A stretch of 64,000 bases of DNA, taken from Paulinella micropora. Lineage: Eukaryota > Cercozoa > Imbricatea > Euglyphida. Of this stretch, positions 44,224 through 55,665 are shown piece by piece (the first letter of the stretch is position 1; each line of letters opens with the position of its first letter). Below the pieces are notes generated by a model. That model saw nothing but the letters and a program-made list of their open reading frames with translations, was not told the DNA's origin and searched no databases. Position numbers and translations under genes: made by a program. The stretch lies in assembly GCA_009731375.1 (NCBI GenBank), contig BJOX01000090.1, positions 967,379 to 1,031,378 on the forward strand, given 5' to 3'.

Positions 44224-44392
44224 TGCACTTGATTCGGGCACTGTTTTTGAAATATGTCATATTTTTCAAAAGTACTTTTTTCATTAAATTGAGCAGTTTG
44301 TTTAATTGTTTTAATTTTGCCTGAATGTTTTCGTTCCTCCGGACCGGTTCAAGACTTTCCTTTTCGTTTCCAGCGCTACTTGTTGTGGGTTT

Positions 44393-45142
44393 TGTGAGTT
44401 TGTGTACAACTCTTCAAGTAGGCAGATACAACGAACTCTTAATAAGAACACTATGGCTGCTTTGAGTCCTGACTCAGAGTGAGCAGGTGAAATACAAGTA
44501 AATAGTAGAGAGGTCACTTCGTTTATTTACATAATTTCGAACTCATTGCAGGCTTGGGTGCAACGTACGATCAAGTGTAGAATGTAGATTGTGAGGTCTC
44601 CTGTTCTCAAACGGATAGTGTCGCGAGTCTTCAAGTTAACAGTCATAGACGGATAGTTGTCGGGTTGTTGGACTTGAAAATTCCCCAAATTGATGTGGGA
44701 AGCCTCAAGGGCCTCAAGGCGAAAATGACTGGCAACGGAACTTCCGACAAGTTTGATATTGTGTTTTCCCGTCCTTGTTCACAAATTTACCGTAAAGCGT
44801 TTTCACAGGGCAATCGGGAGAAAAGGTAATATGAACACGAAAAATGGCAATAGCTAAAAAGAACTTTGAACTGATCGTTTGAAATCATTTCTGAACGAAA
44901 TCGAAAACTAGTTAGTGAACTCAAAACGTCGTGCAGAGGAGAATCTAATGAGCCGGTCAAAAAGTGTCTTATCAACGGTAAAGGTTTTGGCCGGTCGTTA
45001 AGGTGCTCAGTCTGATAGCTCCCCCTCCCCCCCCCCCCCCGCCCACCCNNNNNNNNNNAGCTCCCCCCCCCCCCAGACCTAACGGTTGAGTTGAGTTGCG
45101 TACAGAATGAGCGATTAACGAACGAAGTATGTTGTCTCACCA
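44393..45142 (-). repeat. Element 3 3' LTR
   Basis: Direct copy of 55666-56490. It contains a C-rich run with a gap (45021-45075), G-rich on the element sense strand. 44224-44392 outside it is the 3' flank of the methyltransferase gene, with one palindrome. Confidence 0.88.
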
Positions 45143-45603
45143 AAAAAAATGTGTCAAAAAGGAAAAAGAGAGGTGGGTGAATCTCTTAAACCATTGGAGA
45201 GTAGAAGAGTGGTGCCTCTATACTTGCGCAATGCGGATGATGATCAGCCGGGGCCGGATATCCATGATTTGCAGGGACTGGGACAATTGAGGCGCAGTAG
45301 CGAGCGTTGATATCGGGAGGCGATGTCGAACCGTAGAAAATTAGGTGGCCGGGATCACAAAGCCGAGATGAATCAATGAAGCACCAAGTATGCCGTGCCG
45401 ATATAACCACTGAGGGGCTCAAGTTCGGTGAGAATAATCGTTGACCTGCATGCACAAGAGGCGATCAAGGACTTACATGGGTACGCCGGTCATGGCGTAA
45501 TATTTCTAGGGACGATGACGGTTCAAGTGGGAAAAGCGCTGGGCAAGGGGGCGGGTGAAGCCATTACGATGGGTAAAACCCACTTGAGAGTGATAGGGGG
45601 TGG

Positions 45604-46117
45604 CTACTCCTTGGACTGAGCTTGCTTGCCCTTCTGGAAGACATGAAGCGGGAAGGATTCGCCGGTGATGAGGGTACCTCGAAGACGCTTAAGAACGTTA
45701 GCGGAGAGTCGGCCTTTGTCCTTGATCTTTTTGAAGGGACGCCATGCGATGTGTCGATGAACGACTGGATCGTTGGTGATATCGAAGAGGAGGCGCTTCC
45801 AGAAAGTCAGGGGTTTACTCCAACTGTAAATGGTAGCTTTGTCCTTTGTGTCTTCGTAGATGGGGCGGAAAAGGGGGGTTTGTGTCCGAGGTGATACCAA
45901 GCTGATGGACCACGAGGTCATCCTCCTCGTCTTCCGGATCCTCGTCCAAAACAGTGCCAAGTTTGGCTTGGTTACGGTCGATGAAAGCAACGACTTCACC
46001 AGTGGTGTAGTTGACAGTGTCGTCATCGTAGTCGTCCACTGCAACTGGGTTGAGCGGGGTGACGCCATCAGTGGGGGCAGTGTACGGAGAGAGATATGAA
46101 CGGTCGATCCGTTTCAA
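45604..46117 (-). pseudogene. Element 3 Pol C-terminal tail, frame-broken
   Basis: Downstream of the integrase stop, overlapping frames 46117-45815 (YTTGEVVAFIDRNQAKLG, acidic) and 46068-45604 (SWSKPLTFWKRLLFDITND, AWRPFKKIK) look like one tail broken by a shift. It may be a degraded chromodomain-like or other targeting tail; no specific family was recognised. Confidence 0.45.
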
Positions 46118-46121
46118 TATC

Positions 46122-47936
46122 CTATTGCTTGAGGTGGCGGAGTTTAAAGCAGTTAGAGTTGACCTGCTCTAACATCGTGTAGGGGCCGTCGAACTGAAGA
46201 ACAGACGAGGCGGGGATGCCTTGCTTTGAGGGTTTAGGGCGGTAGACGGTGACGGTGTCGCCAACCTTCCACTCCTTAACTGCTTTGCGGCGGCCCTTGT
46301 TCTTCTGAGCAACAGATCGGGCGCGGGAGACGTCTGTATACGTGCTGATATACGCCGTGACTGCAGCGCGAGCGCGGCGTAGTAGTTCGATCTGCTCTGA
46401 AGATTGAAGCGAAAGCGTAGAGGAAGCGTCGAGAGCGGCGCTTGAGGCGGAGGCGCGGGCAGTAATGATCTCCGAGGAATCGAAAAAGTCCAGTGTGCAC
46501 CGAGGTTTGCGTGCCAACATACCCTCAAAGGCGGTTGTACCTGTAGCCGTGGACACATAGGTGTTCTGGGCGAAGGAGAGGGACGGGATGATGCTGGGCC
46601 AGTTCGATTTGTCTGCCTTGGGTAGAGATTGAATTGCGGTGCGGATCGCCTTGTGCCGGCATTCCACGAAGCCGAGTTGATGGTGTGAGTAGGGTGCGGT
46701 GGTCAGCCAGTCGAGGCCGGCCTCACTGCAGAAGCGTTTGGCTAATGTACCTACAAACGAGCTGTGGTAGTCGGAGAAGATGGACTCCGGAAAACCAAAA
46801 ATGTATGCCCATCGGTTGAGGATGATCTCAACGGTTTCTTCGGCTGCGGTAGAAATGCAGGGGATAAATTGAAGAAATCCTGAGAAGAGATCGATGATCG
46901 TCAGGATATATTGAAAAGCAACGCCCGGAATGCCGACGTGCATATGATCGATGCCGATGCCTTGACCTTGACTGCTCCACTTCAGCGAAGAGTAGCGACC
47001 GTGGTTGAGAGTGAGGCGGGCGTGGACCAGTTGGCAAAAGTGGCAGTCACGGAGGGCGGCGAGGACATCAGCATGCATAATATACATGCCGTCGGTACGG
47101 AACCAAATATACCGCTCCTTGATGAAGGGGACGAGTGTCGGCGTTTTGGTGTGATTCTGCATCACGTTGGCGTAGTTGATCAGCGGGCGGCGCAGCTCTT
47201 CTGGAACGTAGATCTTCAGTGTTGACTGTTTGGCGTCGGCGAGGACGGCAAGGCCCTGACGAAGAGTCAATTCTGTTGATCCGGCGGAGACGGTAGAGAC
47301 TTCATCGGTCCAGAGAGGGGCTGTGAGGGTGTCTTGTCGTTGTGCGTCCATGATTTGTTGGCGCGTGACGCGAGGAGCGTGCGAAGTAGCGACAAGATGG
47401 TATATATAATGTTGTTCCATGCCGAGGCCAAAGACTAGCCACACTAAGTTGTCGTCAAGAAATAAAATCTTATGACACGTTTCGACTGCCTCTTGTGGGA
47501 GTGTATCGTCCGGAACGCAGTGGACGAGGTCTTGCGGCATGAGCAGGGCAAATGGCTTACGAAGGGCGAACATGTCACGTGCGACGGCCGGAGAGCGTTC
47601 AGCGGAGGGGATGTCAATAGCTAGATCCCACAGGGCTTGAATGCTTCGTAGTGTTGGGCCAGCGCGGATGATGCGGCAGGAGAGAGACTTGAGTTTCGTT
47701 TCCAAAGCAGCATGTGTGCCTTCGACGGCGAGCCAGAGAGTAGAGCCTGCTTTGGGCAGTGGAATGGTTGCGAGGAGCTGTAGGGTGGCTTCGGCTTCAC
47801 CAATGAGAGTCGGGGCGCCTGGGCTTACGCAGGGGACAGGGGACAATCCAACCGGAAAGAGGTTTTGTTTACCGGGGAGGTATTCGACCTTAAAGCGGAT
47901 CGTCTGAAGATTTTCCAGAACCCATCCGACGACCAT
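46122..47936 (-). CDS. Element 3 integrase and end of RNase H
   Basis: 604 codons open. The start reads the RNase H end (VEYLPGKQN). A zinc-binding region follows with HADVLAALRDCHFCQ. The catalytic core has Asp in GIDHMHVG, Asp in FSDYHSSFVG and Glu in GFVECRHKAI. An SH3-like end carries DGPYTMLEQ (GPY module). This is the longest undamaged part of the element, though the upstream frame is broken, so it cannot be made from a full polyprotein as assembled. Its ATG at 47936 is internal to the ancestral Pol. Confidence 0.88.
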   Translation of the reverse strand: MVVGWVLENLQTIRFKVEYLPGKQNLFPVGLSPVPCVSPGAPTLIGEAEATLQLLATIPLPKAGSTLWLAVEGTHAALETKLKSLSCRIIRAGPTLRSIQALWDLAIDIPSAERSPAVARDMFALRKPFALLMPQDLVHCVPDDTLPQEAVETCHKILFLDDNLVWLVFGLGMEQHYIYHLVATSHAPRVTRQQIMDAQRQDTLTAPLWTDEVSTVSAGSTELTLRQGLAVLADAKQSTLKIYVPEELRRPLINYANVMQNHTKTPTLVPFIKERYIWFRTDGMYIMHADVLAALRDCHFCQLVHARLTLNHGRYSSLKWSSQGQGIGIDHMHVGIPGVAFQYILTIIDLFSGFLQFIPCISTAAEETVEIILNRWAYIFGFPESIFSDYHSSFVGTLAKRFCSEAGLDWLTTAPYSHHQLGFVECRHKAIRTAIQSLPKADKSNWPSIIPSLSFAQNTYVSTATGTTAFEGMLARKPRCTLDFFDSSEIITARASASSAALDASSTLSLQSSEQIELLRRARAAVTAYISTYTDVSRARSVAQKNKGRRKAVKEWKVGDTVTVYRPKPSKQGIPASSVLQFDGPYTMLEQVNSNCFKLRHLKQ

Positions 47937-49316
47937 GGGGCTGCGAGCGTGCCATAACCACAGGAGTGGCAGGTGATCGGTGACGATAGTGCGTTCATGG
48001 TCGCTGGCAACGATGTAGTAGCGGCACTGTAGGTCGCCCAGCGGGTTTGCGTGTCTGTGAACTCGAGAGAAAAGTATTGGATAACCGGGGCGTCGCGGTC
48101 AGGGCCAGTGTGGAGGGGGCCACCGATACCTATTTGGCTGGCATCCGTCCGAAGGCAAAGATGGTGAGAAGACTCGTACTTGGCCAGGACGGGAAGCGTA
48201 GTAAGCACGCGGCGGAGCTTCTTCATACATTTCCGCTCTTCCCGATGGAGGTAGGGTTGACCTGCTGGTCGGGCGTGAGTGGACTTGAGCATGTTCGTAA
48301 GAGGTGATACAAGGCGGGAGTAGTCGGGGATGTGGGCCTGTATGAAGTTGGTCATACCCAGAACGGATCGAACTTCAGACACATTGGAGGGATCAGCCAT
48401 TCGGAGGATGGCGTCGATCTTCGCTGTGTCAGCGGCGATGCCTTTCTTACTACACTTCTTGCCGAGTATTGTCAGTTCATGATATCCCAAGCGGAGTTTG
48501 CGCGCCGATCGGATGAAGGCCGGAGGTGTCCATACTTGAGAATATACCACGAATTTGGTTCAGGTGTGTTTGAAAGTCGTTTGCACGAGCAGTAACGTCG
48601 TCGAGATAGGCGCCTGCAATAGAAATAGCTGGGGGCGGCTTGTTCCAAAAGGGGAGTGATTGGAATGTCTTCTCGATCGCACGTTGGAAATCGCCGGGGG
48701 CACGATGTACACCTTGAGGCATAAAGTTGGGGACCAATAGACCTTGAGGGGTCCACACGGCTAAAACATCTCGGCTGTCATCGTCTGGGCTCAGGCGAAG
48801 GTGGGAGAAGCCGTCTGCCATGTCGATGGAGCTGAGATAGTGCCAGCCGGCGAATCGTTCTCGGTAATGATCCAGTTTTGGAAGACCTGCGCATTGAGGG
48901 GAGGCGTAGCTCCATGTGCCGGCGCTGAGGACATCCGTGGCCCAGCTAGAAAGATATTCGCCCACTGCCGGAGTCCAGCGCGGGCATGGGACTGCAACTG
49001 GTTTGGCATTCGGTTTGAGTCGAAGGGACACGACAGTATGTTTGAAGATGCCTGCCTTGTCTTGAAAGATGTGGTCGAATTCGCGGATGAGGGCCCAGAG
49101 TTGGTCTTGTTGGGGTTTGGTGAGGCTTGGGTTGACTGCTTCAGGGGGAAACTTAGGGCCTGTTGGTGACGCTTTTTGTTCCGCTCGCTTGGTTAGGAAG
49201 TCGCGGCAAAGTCTTTCAGAGATGAAGAACCACGGAGTAGGATGGGGTCCCTGGACTGTTGATGCCGTGCAAAAGAGCATGCGAGGGTCGGGGCATGTCT
49301 GTGCGAAGTCTTCCAT
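47825..49316 (-). pseudogene. Element 3 reverse transcriptase and RNase H, frame-broken
   Basis: Frame 49316-48477 carries RT: SSIDMADGFSHLRLSPDD, VPNFMPQGVHRAPGDFQRAI and YLDD in GAYLDDVTARAND near 48600. Frame 48550-47825 continues with the thumb (LGYHELTILGKKCS), a connection region and RNase H (LRTDASQIGIGG near 48140), then drifts out of frame before the integrase ORF. At least two frame breaks. Confidence 0.85.
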
Positions 49317-49329
49317 GAAGGAGTCTGAG

Positions 49330-52050
49330 TGTGGAAACGGCGGGCCGATGTCGGTCTGAAGCGTCAGAGGAACAGGCAGTCGTAGTTGTTTGGAGTCTGG
49401 AGAATGCTCCAGATTTGGTTGTCAAGCTTGACTTTGCGTATTGCCCAAACTCTGAGTTGAGCCAGTGCCAGGCCGAGCGAGCATATTGAATTGGCGGCAA
49501 CTCCGAGACTTATGGTCGAGAAGTCGTCGTCTTGAAAGTGCGGCTCGATGGTCGGAAGTGCGGCTCGATGCTCGGAAGGCGACAGAGGAGAGGTTGCTTT
49601 TGGGCAATCCGCAAAGTTCACACTTTCCTTGTTCCGAGGGTGTTGCGAACGTCGCGTCGTTGAGTGAGGAGGAGAAGTCGCAGATGTCTGGGTCGTAGTC
49701 GGCGTTGACGGCAAGCTGCTTGACGACGAACCGCTTGACGAGGTCGAGGAGGGGCCTTGTCCGCCGCCCTTTGAATCGTCATCTGTGTTGGGGCCGGTGG
49801 TAGCGGCGCTGGGCCCGATGGGGGCTGAGCAGGGGCTATTGTTCCTGACGATGAACTCGAGCTAGATGACGAACTGGATTAGGAACTTGAGCTTGACGAA
49901 GAATCAGGTTGATCATCGTACTTCTCAGGGGAATACACTATCTCGTAAGGGTGTAATGACGATGCTTGAACGTCGAATCCAGCATGGATGCTGTAGGTGT
50001 GGGGATGTCCGATTCGGTAGTGTCGCCGCGTCTCTCCTGGAGAAAGTGTAAATACATGGGAGGTATCAGGCTCTGGGATAAGCAATCGCTCGTACACGAG
50101 GTCTTGGGTACTCATTTGTAGCCTGTTGTAGAAACGGTCAAGCTTTTCTTCTGTCCTGAACTCCTTGAGGTTGATCCACCGGTGTTCGAGGTGGCCTTCG
50201 TGTTGAAGGGTATTATACTTAGCCTGTGCGCCAAACGTTGAAGTGTCGTTGAGCGTGGCGTGACGGTAGCATACGGATAAGTGGGGTTCCGTATGGGTAG
50301 CCACGGAGACGTTTGTCTCGGGAGTACGGGTTGATGATATCCGTCGAACATGGGACAGTATGAGGCGGGTGGTGTACCACATGAATTTCCTTGCTTGAAC
50401 GTCTTCCGGTTTCGCTGGCGATGGTCATAAGAAAACACTGGGCTAGATGCCACGGGACGTTTTCATAACGTATCCAACGCAATTCGCATGAGAAAGAATC
50501 CCTAATTCTCGGTGTGTCCGGGCGTGCCTTCCAGTTGGGTGCTTGTTGAAGGTAGTCGCGGGTAGCGGCGTCGTCGATCGAAACTATTCCGTCGAACTTC
50601 GTTACACACACTGTTTGTCCCATGTAGTGGTTAGGGTTAAAAAATGAACCCAAAAACAGTTCGTCTCCTTCGTCCGTGTAGTAGACCGTGATGTTACTAT
50701 CGTCGAAGTAGGTGAGCGGCAGGTCGACAATGCAATCGTAGGACCACTCATGTACTGCACGTAGTTACTAGTTCTGGCACGATGTCTCCGCAATCGTGGT
50801 CATAGTAGGTGTCATTTGCGACGATTTTGAGCCATATCGGGTCGTTACACGGAAGGCGATGAAAGTAATGCTGTAGAGCAAAGCAGCGTTCTCGAGTTGG
50901 GAGTCGAAAGACACGGCGTTTGTATAGTGATGTCGAAAGCGGCAGCGGATGAAATCGTAGATGCTTAACTTCGGTTTGCTCCATACTGCACCACGGGAAT
51001 AGGAGTTCTCCTCGGAGGACGGCTGCTAAGGGTGATGCACTTGGGTTTGCTCCCACAAGTAGGCCGAGGTACGAAGATCGATATCGCCCATGGGCGGACA
51101 ATATGGTCGAAGGACATTCCTGCTTCGAAGTACGGGACATCGCCAGTAGGTTCGATGTTAGGTCCGACTAGAGAGGATGCGATAAATTGAGCAGTGTTTC
51201 TACCGTTTTGCGGGCCGAAGTGGAATATGATAGCAGTGTGTTTGCTTTCATAAAACCGTGACATCATGGTGGAACCTTCCGGTCTGGAAGATATCCTCAA
51301 GTGCAGTTTTCGTAGACGTATTGCCACCGCGGCGAGTCATCAAGGGGGCCGATGTAGTGTTTGCGAGGGGGCGTCTGGTGCCCGAACGAAGAGCTAGGCC
51401 ATGTGTGAAGTCTTCAAAAGTCTCCGGATCTATCTCGTGTGCGTTGTTAACGAGGGGGCCAGTAACGCTGCATCAAGATGGTAGGGCGATCGCGGAGGAA
51501 ACCTTGGATGGCTTCGGAGAACTCTGTTGAGTATTCATTGTCCCAGTGGTCTTTCCATACCATTGTCGCGGTTCTGTGTGCTCGTATATTCTGCTTACAC
51601 TGGTATGTGGTAACTTAGCATCCCGCGGGAGGAAAGTTCTTACCAAAAGTGGCTTATCAACGAAGTGGTTGTAATCCGCCGAAGGGAGAAGCCAGTCTTC
51701 AGTCACTCGAAAGGTAGGCGGGCTACTAAGGGGTTGGAAACGGAAGACTCCGTGGCGGAGCGATTGTATCCTAGGATGGTAGCGTTCCACTCGTGGGTGT
51801 TGCATGTGCACAATTGTAGAATCCGGCCATAGGCCTTGGTTGAGCGTGAAGTGCTTCGGAATCCAGTATCCCAGGTGACGGCAATGCGGGTGAGTGCCTG
51901 GAATCATGGTCATGGCTGCTATCGGGAAAAACGTGGCGTAAATGTCCCGAACAATGTAGAGTTCCTTGTCCATGCCTGGGGAGCCGTTGGTGCCATATGC
52001 TTTCTGAATTCCAATTGGTGGGCTGGCATGTCCGTAAGGTTGGAGAATCC
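49330..52050 (-). pseudogene. Unidentified coding-like segment of element 3 between protease and RT
   Basis: Successive minus-strand open pieces (52057-51473, 51327-50965, 51140-50748, 50653-50219, 50382-49879) have non-repetitive, aromatic-rich translations with shared composition, for example DKELYIVRDIYATFF, AIIFHFGPQNGRNTAQF and LDRFYNRLQMSTQDLVYERL. They appear to be one long protein region broken by shifts. A Ser-rich run lies near 49880. No known domain was recognised; Gypsy elements normally have little between protease and RT. Confidence 0.5.
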
Positions 52051-53600
52051 CGGCCAAGAGTGGCTCGATCTCGTAGGGCTGATCCGGACATAACCCTCAG
52101 CTGGAGGGGAAAGAGGTGGAGGTGGTATCGGCGTCATTGCTTCTCTCTGTGCCAGCTGTTTTTGTGGTCCCACCTTGTCGCGGCCTTCAGCGGTGGGAGT
52201 GCGGGTCCTGTATGGTCCAAGTGGGCTTAGCGAGTATGCGTCTCGAGGGCCTCCTTGGACTGGGGAGTGGGTCGCCCAGGATATTGCTCGCACCCTAGCT
52301 GGGCTTGCCGCAGGTACCGACGACGAGCTTGACGAGGAGGACGAACTACTAGAAGATGTTGTAGGTGCCTGCGGTTGGGCTGGCGTTGCGGCTGTATTTG
52401 TCACAGAGGTCGATGAAGAACTGGACGCAGCTGTCGAACGGCCAGGAGATGCGCGGGCTGGCCTCCGGCGGGCGCTGGTATGTGCTCTCGTAGATGCTTT
52501 ACTCAACCCGGCGACTGGACTGGTAGTCGGTTGGGTGAGTCGGGGTGGCGAAGGCGAGACTGGCGGAACTTGAGAGCAAGGCGAAGAGGGCACCGGTGAT
52601 GTTGAACGTTCGCGTTTGCTTGAAGAGCGCCGCCTACTCTGTTGATATTTGTGACTAGATGTTAGAGGAACAACTGGAGCTTGTAACGACGGAGGGTTAG
52701 TCAGCGCATTCTGGAACGATTGCGGTGTGCCAGGTGCAGGGGCCGATGGTTGACCAAGGGCCGATGTAGCGGATGTGCCCGGTGAAGATGCTGTCGATGA
52801 TGAGGATGAAGCCTGCATCAACGATGGCGATGACGATGACGATGACGATGACGATGAAGATAATGATGCGAAAGAGAGAGATCGCACAGTCGGACTGCGT
52901 CTCGGGTCGGCCCGCCTCCCATCGCATGGTCTCTTCTTTTCGGACATGAACAGGTTGACTGTGCGGCCGTAGAGGTGGGCTTGCGAAGTTGACAAAAGAT
53001 CGTAGGAATCCGAAGGTTGTGTAACACGGAGCTCGAAGATCTTCTCAATCTCGGAGGTCGGGCAAGAAGTCGTTTCAGCCAGAGTCTCCGGGCGGAAGTC
53101 ATAGCTGATGGTTGCTAGTTGACGGTCGCCCACCTGAAGTGGCTCATCGAAAAGATGAAATTCCGTCTCGTAGACGATCTGTCTTGCTGTGGGTTTCAAG
53201 GGTATGTAGTCCGTTGGCTTGATCCTCTGGGCCTCGCCGATGGACAAGTTGATCTGTGCGGTCACCTCGTTGGCGAAGAGTAGATCCACGCGATCAGGCA
53301 GGTGAGCCGACACATAAACAGTAATTGCATGAAGCGGCAACGTTGGGCCAGCGGAAACAAAGAGTTCGATGCCGTCGGTGAGGACTGCGTCGATGCCGAC
53401 GGATGGCGTGCTGTCACAGGCGTAGCTGCCGGATCGTAAAGCCGTGTTGTAGAACCCACGATAAGCGAGCGACGCCTTTGCAAATGCAGGCTGAATCTAA
53501 AGCGCATGTAGTCTTGCCGATAAATGGGCGGTTGTGAGGGTGTTTGGCGGCCCAAACACATCCGGTAACAACTGTTGGGGCTGTCGCAATTCGTAGAGGT
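51919..53600 (-). pseudogene. Element 3 protease region and Ser/Pro-rich linker
   Basis: After the Gag knuckle, LDSACI near 53490 may be the protease active site (Asp-Ser-Ala). A frame break follows, and then a retropepsin-like stretch continues in the 53340-51919 frame (HAITVYVSAHL, VDLLFANEVTAQINLS). After that comes a low-complexity linker rich in Ser, Pro and Arg (about 52900-52150). The protease call rests on position and pattern only. Confidence 0.5.
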
Positions 53601-55493
53601 GAGGGCGTTGGCACTAGCGACGAGGGTGTGTAGGACCGGGTAGTCATCTGGAAGGCGCGCGGGGTGCTGCGGGCAACGGCCGCTGATGGCTTTTCGTCAT
53701 ATTGACGACGCTGTCGACGAAGTTTGCACTCTTCAAACGAATGTTTGGGGAGCTGCCCCTTCTTCAAAAAGTTGTTGTCCTCCTTGCAGTAGGTGCATGG
53801 TAGACCCGTAAAAGTTTTCGATCGATCTGGCTCGACGAGGTACCCGGTGGGTCGGTCTTCAAGCGCTTGACCTGACAAGTCGACGTCTGTAGAGGAGCAG
53901 TCTGAGTCATTGCCATGGCGTCCGCCTTACGTTTCTGCCAAGCGGGGCGGTTAGTGCTAGTGTTCGCCTCAGTAGTCGTTACTTGCCGGAGTTGTTGACG
54001 TCGTGGACGAACAGAGACCCGTCTGTACGTTGATGGGTCTTTGATGTCGGTGCGGACCGGAGTTCCATCCCAAGAAGGTATTCCTGCATATCGTTTGGGT
54101 CGAGGGTCCTGGCCCAAGGGAGGACGTCATCCAGACTGCGCGGCCAGCCAGCGCCATACGTAAGTAGGACTTGGTCTGAATGCTGATTCCATCGGTCGCG
54201 TTCCATCGGGGTGAGCATACGGCCCAAGTCCTCAATCTGGTTTCCGTCGCAGATGCTCACGCCAGCTGCATGGGTAGTCTCGTAAAACGTAATACACCGA
54301 TGGATGTACGCCAACAAGTTGTTCGTTCTGAAAGCGTCGTAGATCGAGAGTTTGGAGAGCTGACTTGTATAAGTCGGGTTTGTCCAGACAGCCATGGATA
54401 AGGTCGCGAATGAATGGCAGCCAGATGAGGGACAGTGAACTCCAAACTTGCTGGATTGAGTCGGTGACGCGGACAAAGCGGTACCAACAGGCGTCCATGA
54501 TGGTGACCGTAACTCTATCTCCCCACTCGTTAACATTACTGATGGCGTGCATAATGGCCAGTTGAATTGGTGTGTTGGCGATGTGATAGTTGACTGCTAA
54601 TCCGCGTGCGAAAACAGTTCGATCAGACGTCGGTGTTCGAAGTGTCGACGTGACTGCAGATGTCAGGGCTGAGGGTAGCATCGGTGTTGACGAAGTCCCG
54701 GAGTCGAAGACATCGAAGGGTGGCTCGAACGGGTCGTAGTCGCAGATGAACGTCCGGTGGGCTGCAGGGTTGTCGGACCAGTCTGGTTCGATGAGGGAAT
54801 GAATGTGGCACCAGCGGTTGTGCCGGGGAGTGCAGTGACCTGGAGTGACCTTGTCAATCCGACAGTGGGGGCGAAGACTGGGTAGTAGTTGTGAAAAGCT
54901 TCTACGGGGATGACGTGGCCAATGTCGTGCCAGAGCTTCTCTACGGCTGCCAACGATCCAGTGGGTCCCAGGTACTGGGCGTAGATCTCAGCGTCTGTCC
55001 AATCTGGGTTACAAAGGAGGTCCAGGCTGGCTTGAGGGGCAATAGGGACCTGTAGCAGCCAGGGAGCCTTATCCTTATGAATTTCCCGAAGAATGTCTCG
55101 TGCATCATTAACGTAGCTGGTCAGTAAATCGTAAATAAACTGCACGGTTTGTATACGTGGAAGGTCAGTATGGAGACGAGCAGTCTTGCCAGCCTTGACT
55201 TTCTTGCCTGTAAGTAGAGTTTCTGTACGGGAGCCTAAGATGGGATATAAGTCCAGACAACGTTGTTTGTGCTCGTTGTATTTTGATGCTGGGTCGTCTT
55301 GTCGCGACTGGTTCCACATGTAGACGTACCAGGAGTAAGCCAGGACGCAGAGCAGTAGCTGAAGAGGGCGAGGTGCAGTGGAAGAGGTTTTCTCCACTCT
55401 GTAGGTAGGGGGTGACCCTAAATCGACAAAACCAAACACACTGTGTTGGTTGACTGCATAGTGTGTATAAGGGCAGAGGAAGGACACAAACAT
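53600..55493 (-). pseudogene. gag: Element 3 Gag, frame-broken
   Basis: The first frame opens at 55493 and holds VEKLWHDIGHVIPVEAFHNYYPVF. Following frames contain a capsid-like segment (MHAISNVNEWGDRV, YGAGWPRSLDDVLPWARTLD) and, near 53740-53810, a CCHC knuckle: CTYC, then 14 residues, then HSFEEC. The CCHC type contrasts with the CCCH finger of element 1. Breaks occur near 54660, 54300 and 53990. Confidence 0.7.
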
Positions 55494-55665
55494 GCAACGG
55501 CAGGTGAACGGTCTGTCGAGACATATGTGTTTTTGGTTACCACTGTCCTAATACGTTGTTGTATAGCCACTCTTGAAAGAGAGGGTCTTTCCAAATCCAT
55601 CTGTGCACAGAACACACCAACTCTGTGTGTGTGTAGTTTTCTCTTGAATGGAAAAAAATTCGAAT

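Larger units (their letters stand above)
32585..44262. repeat. Dispersed palindrome family ATATGNCATAT
   Basis: Full or near-full copies (start positions): 32585, 35466, 35725, 36959, 37430, 38861 (one mismatch), 38932 (centre variant), 39614, 39708, 40642 and 40784 (one arm changed), 40722, 44252. Half copies: 42934 and 43097. Most are flanked by A-runs on the left and T-runs on the right, giving AAAATATGNCATATTTT. They sit in introns or flanks, not in coding parts. Confidence 0.88.
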
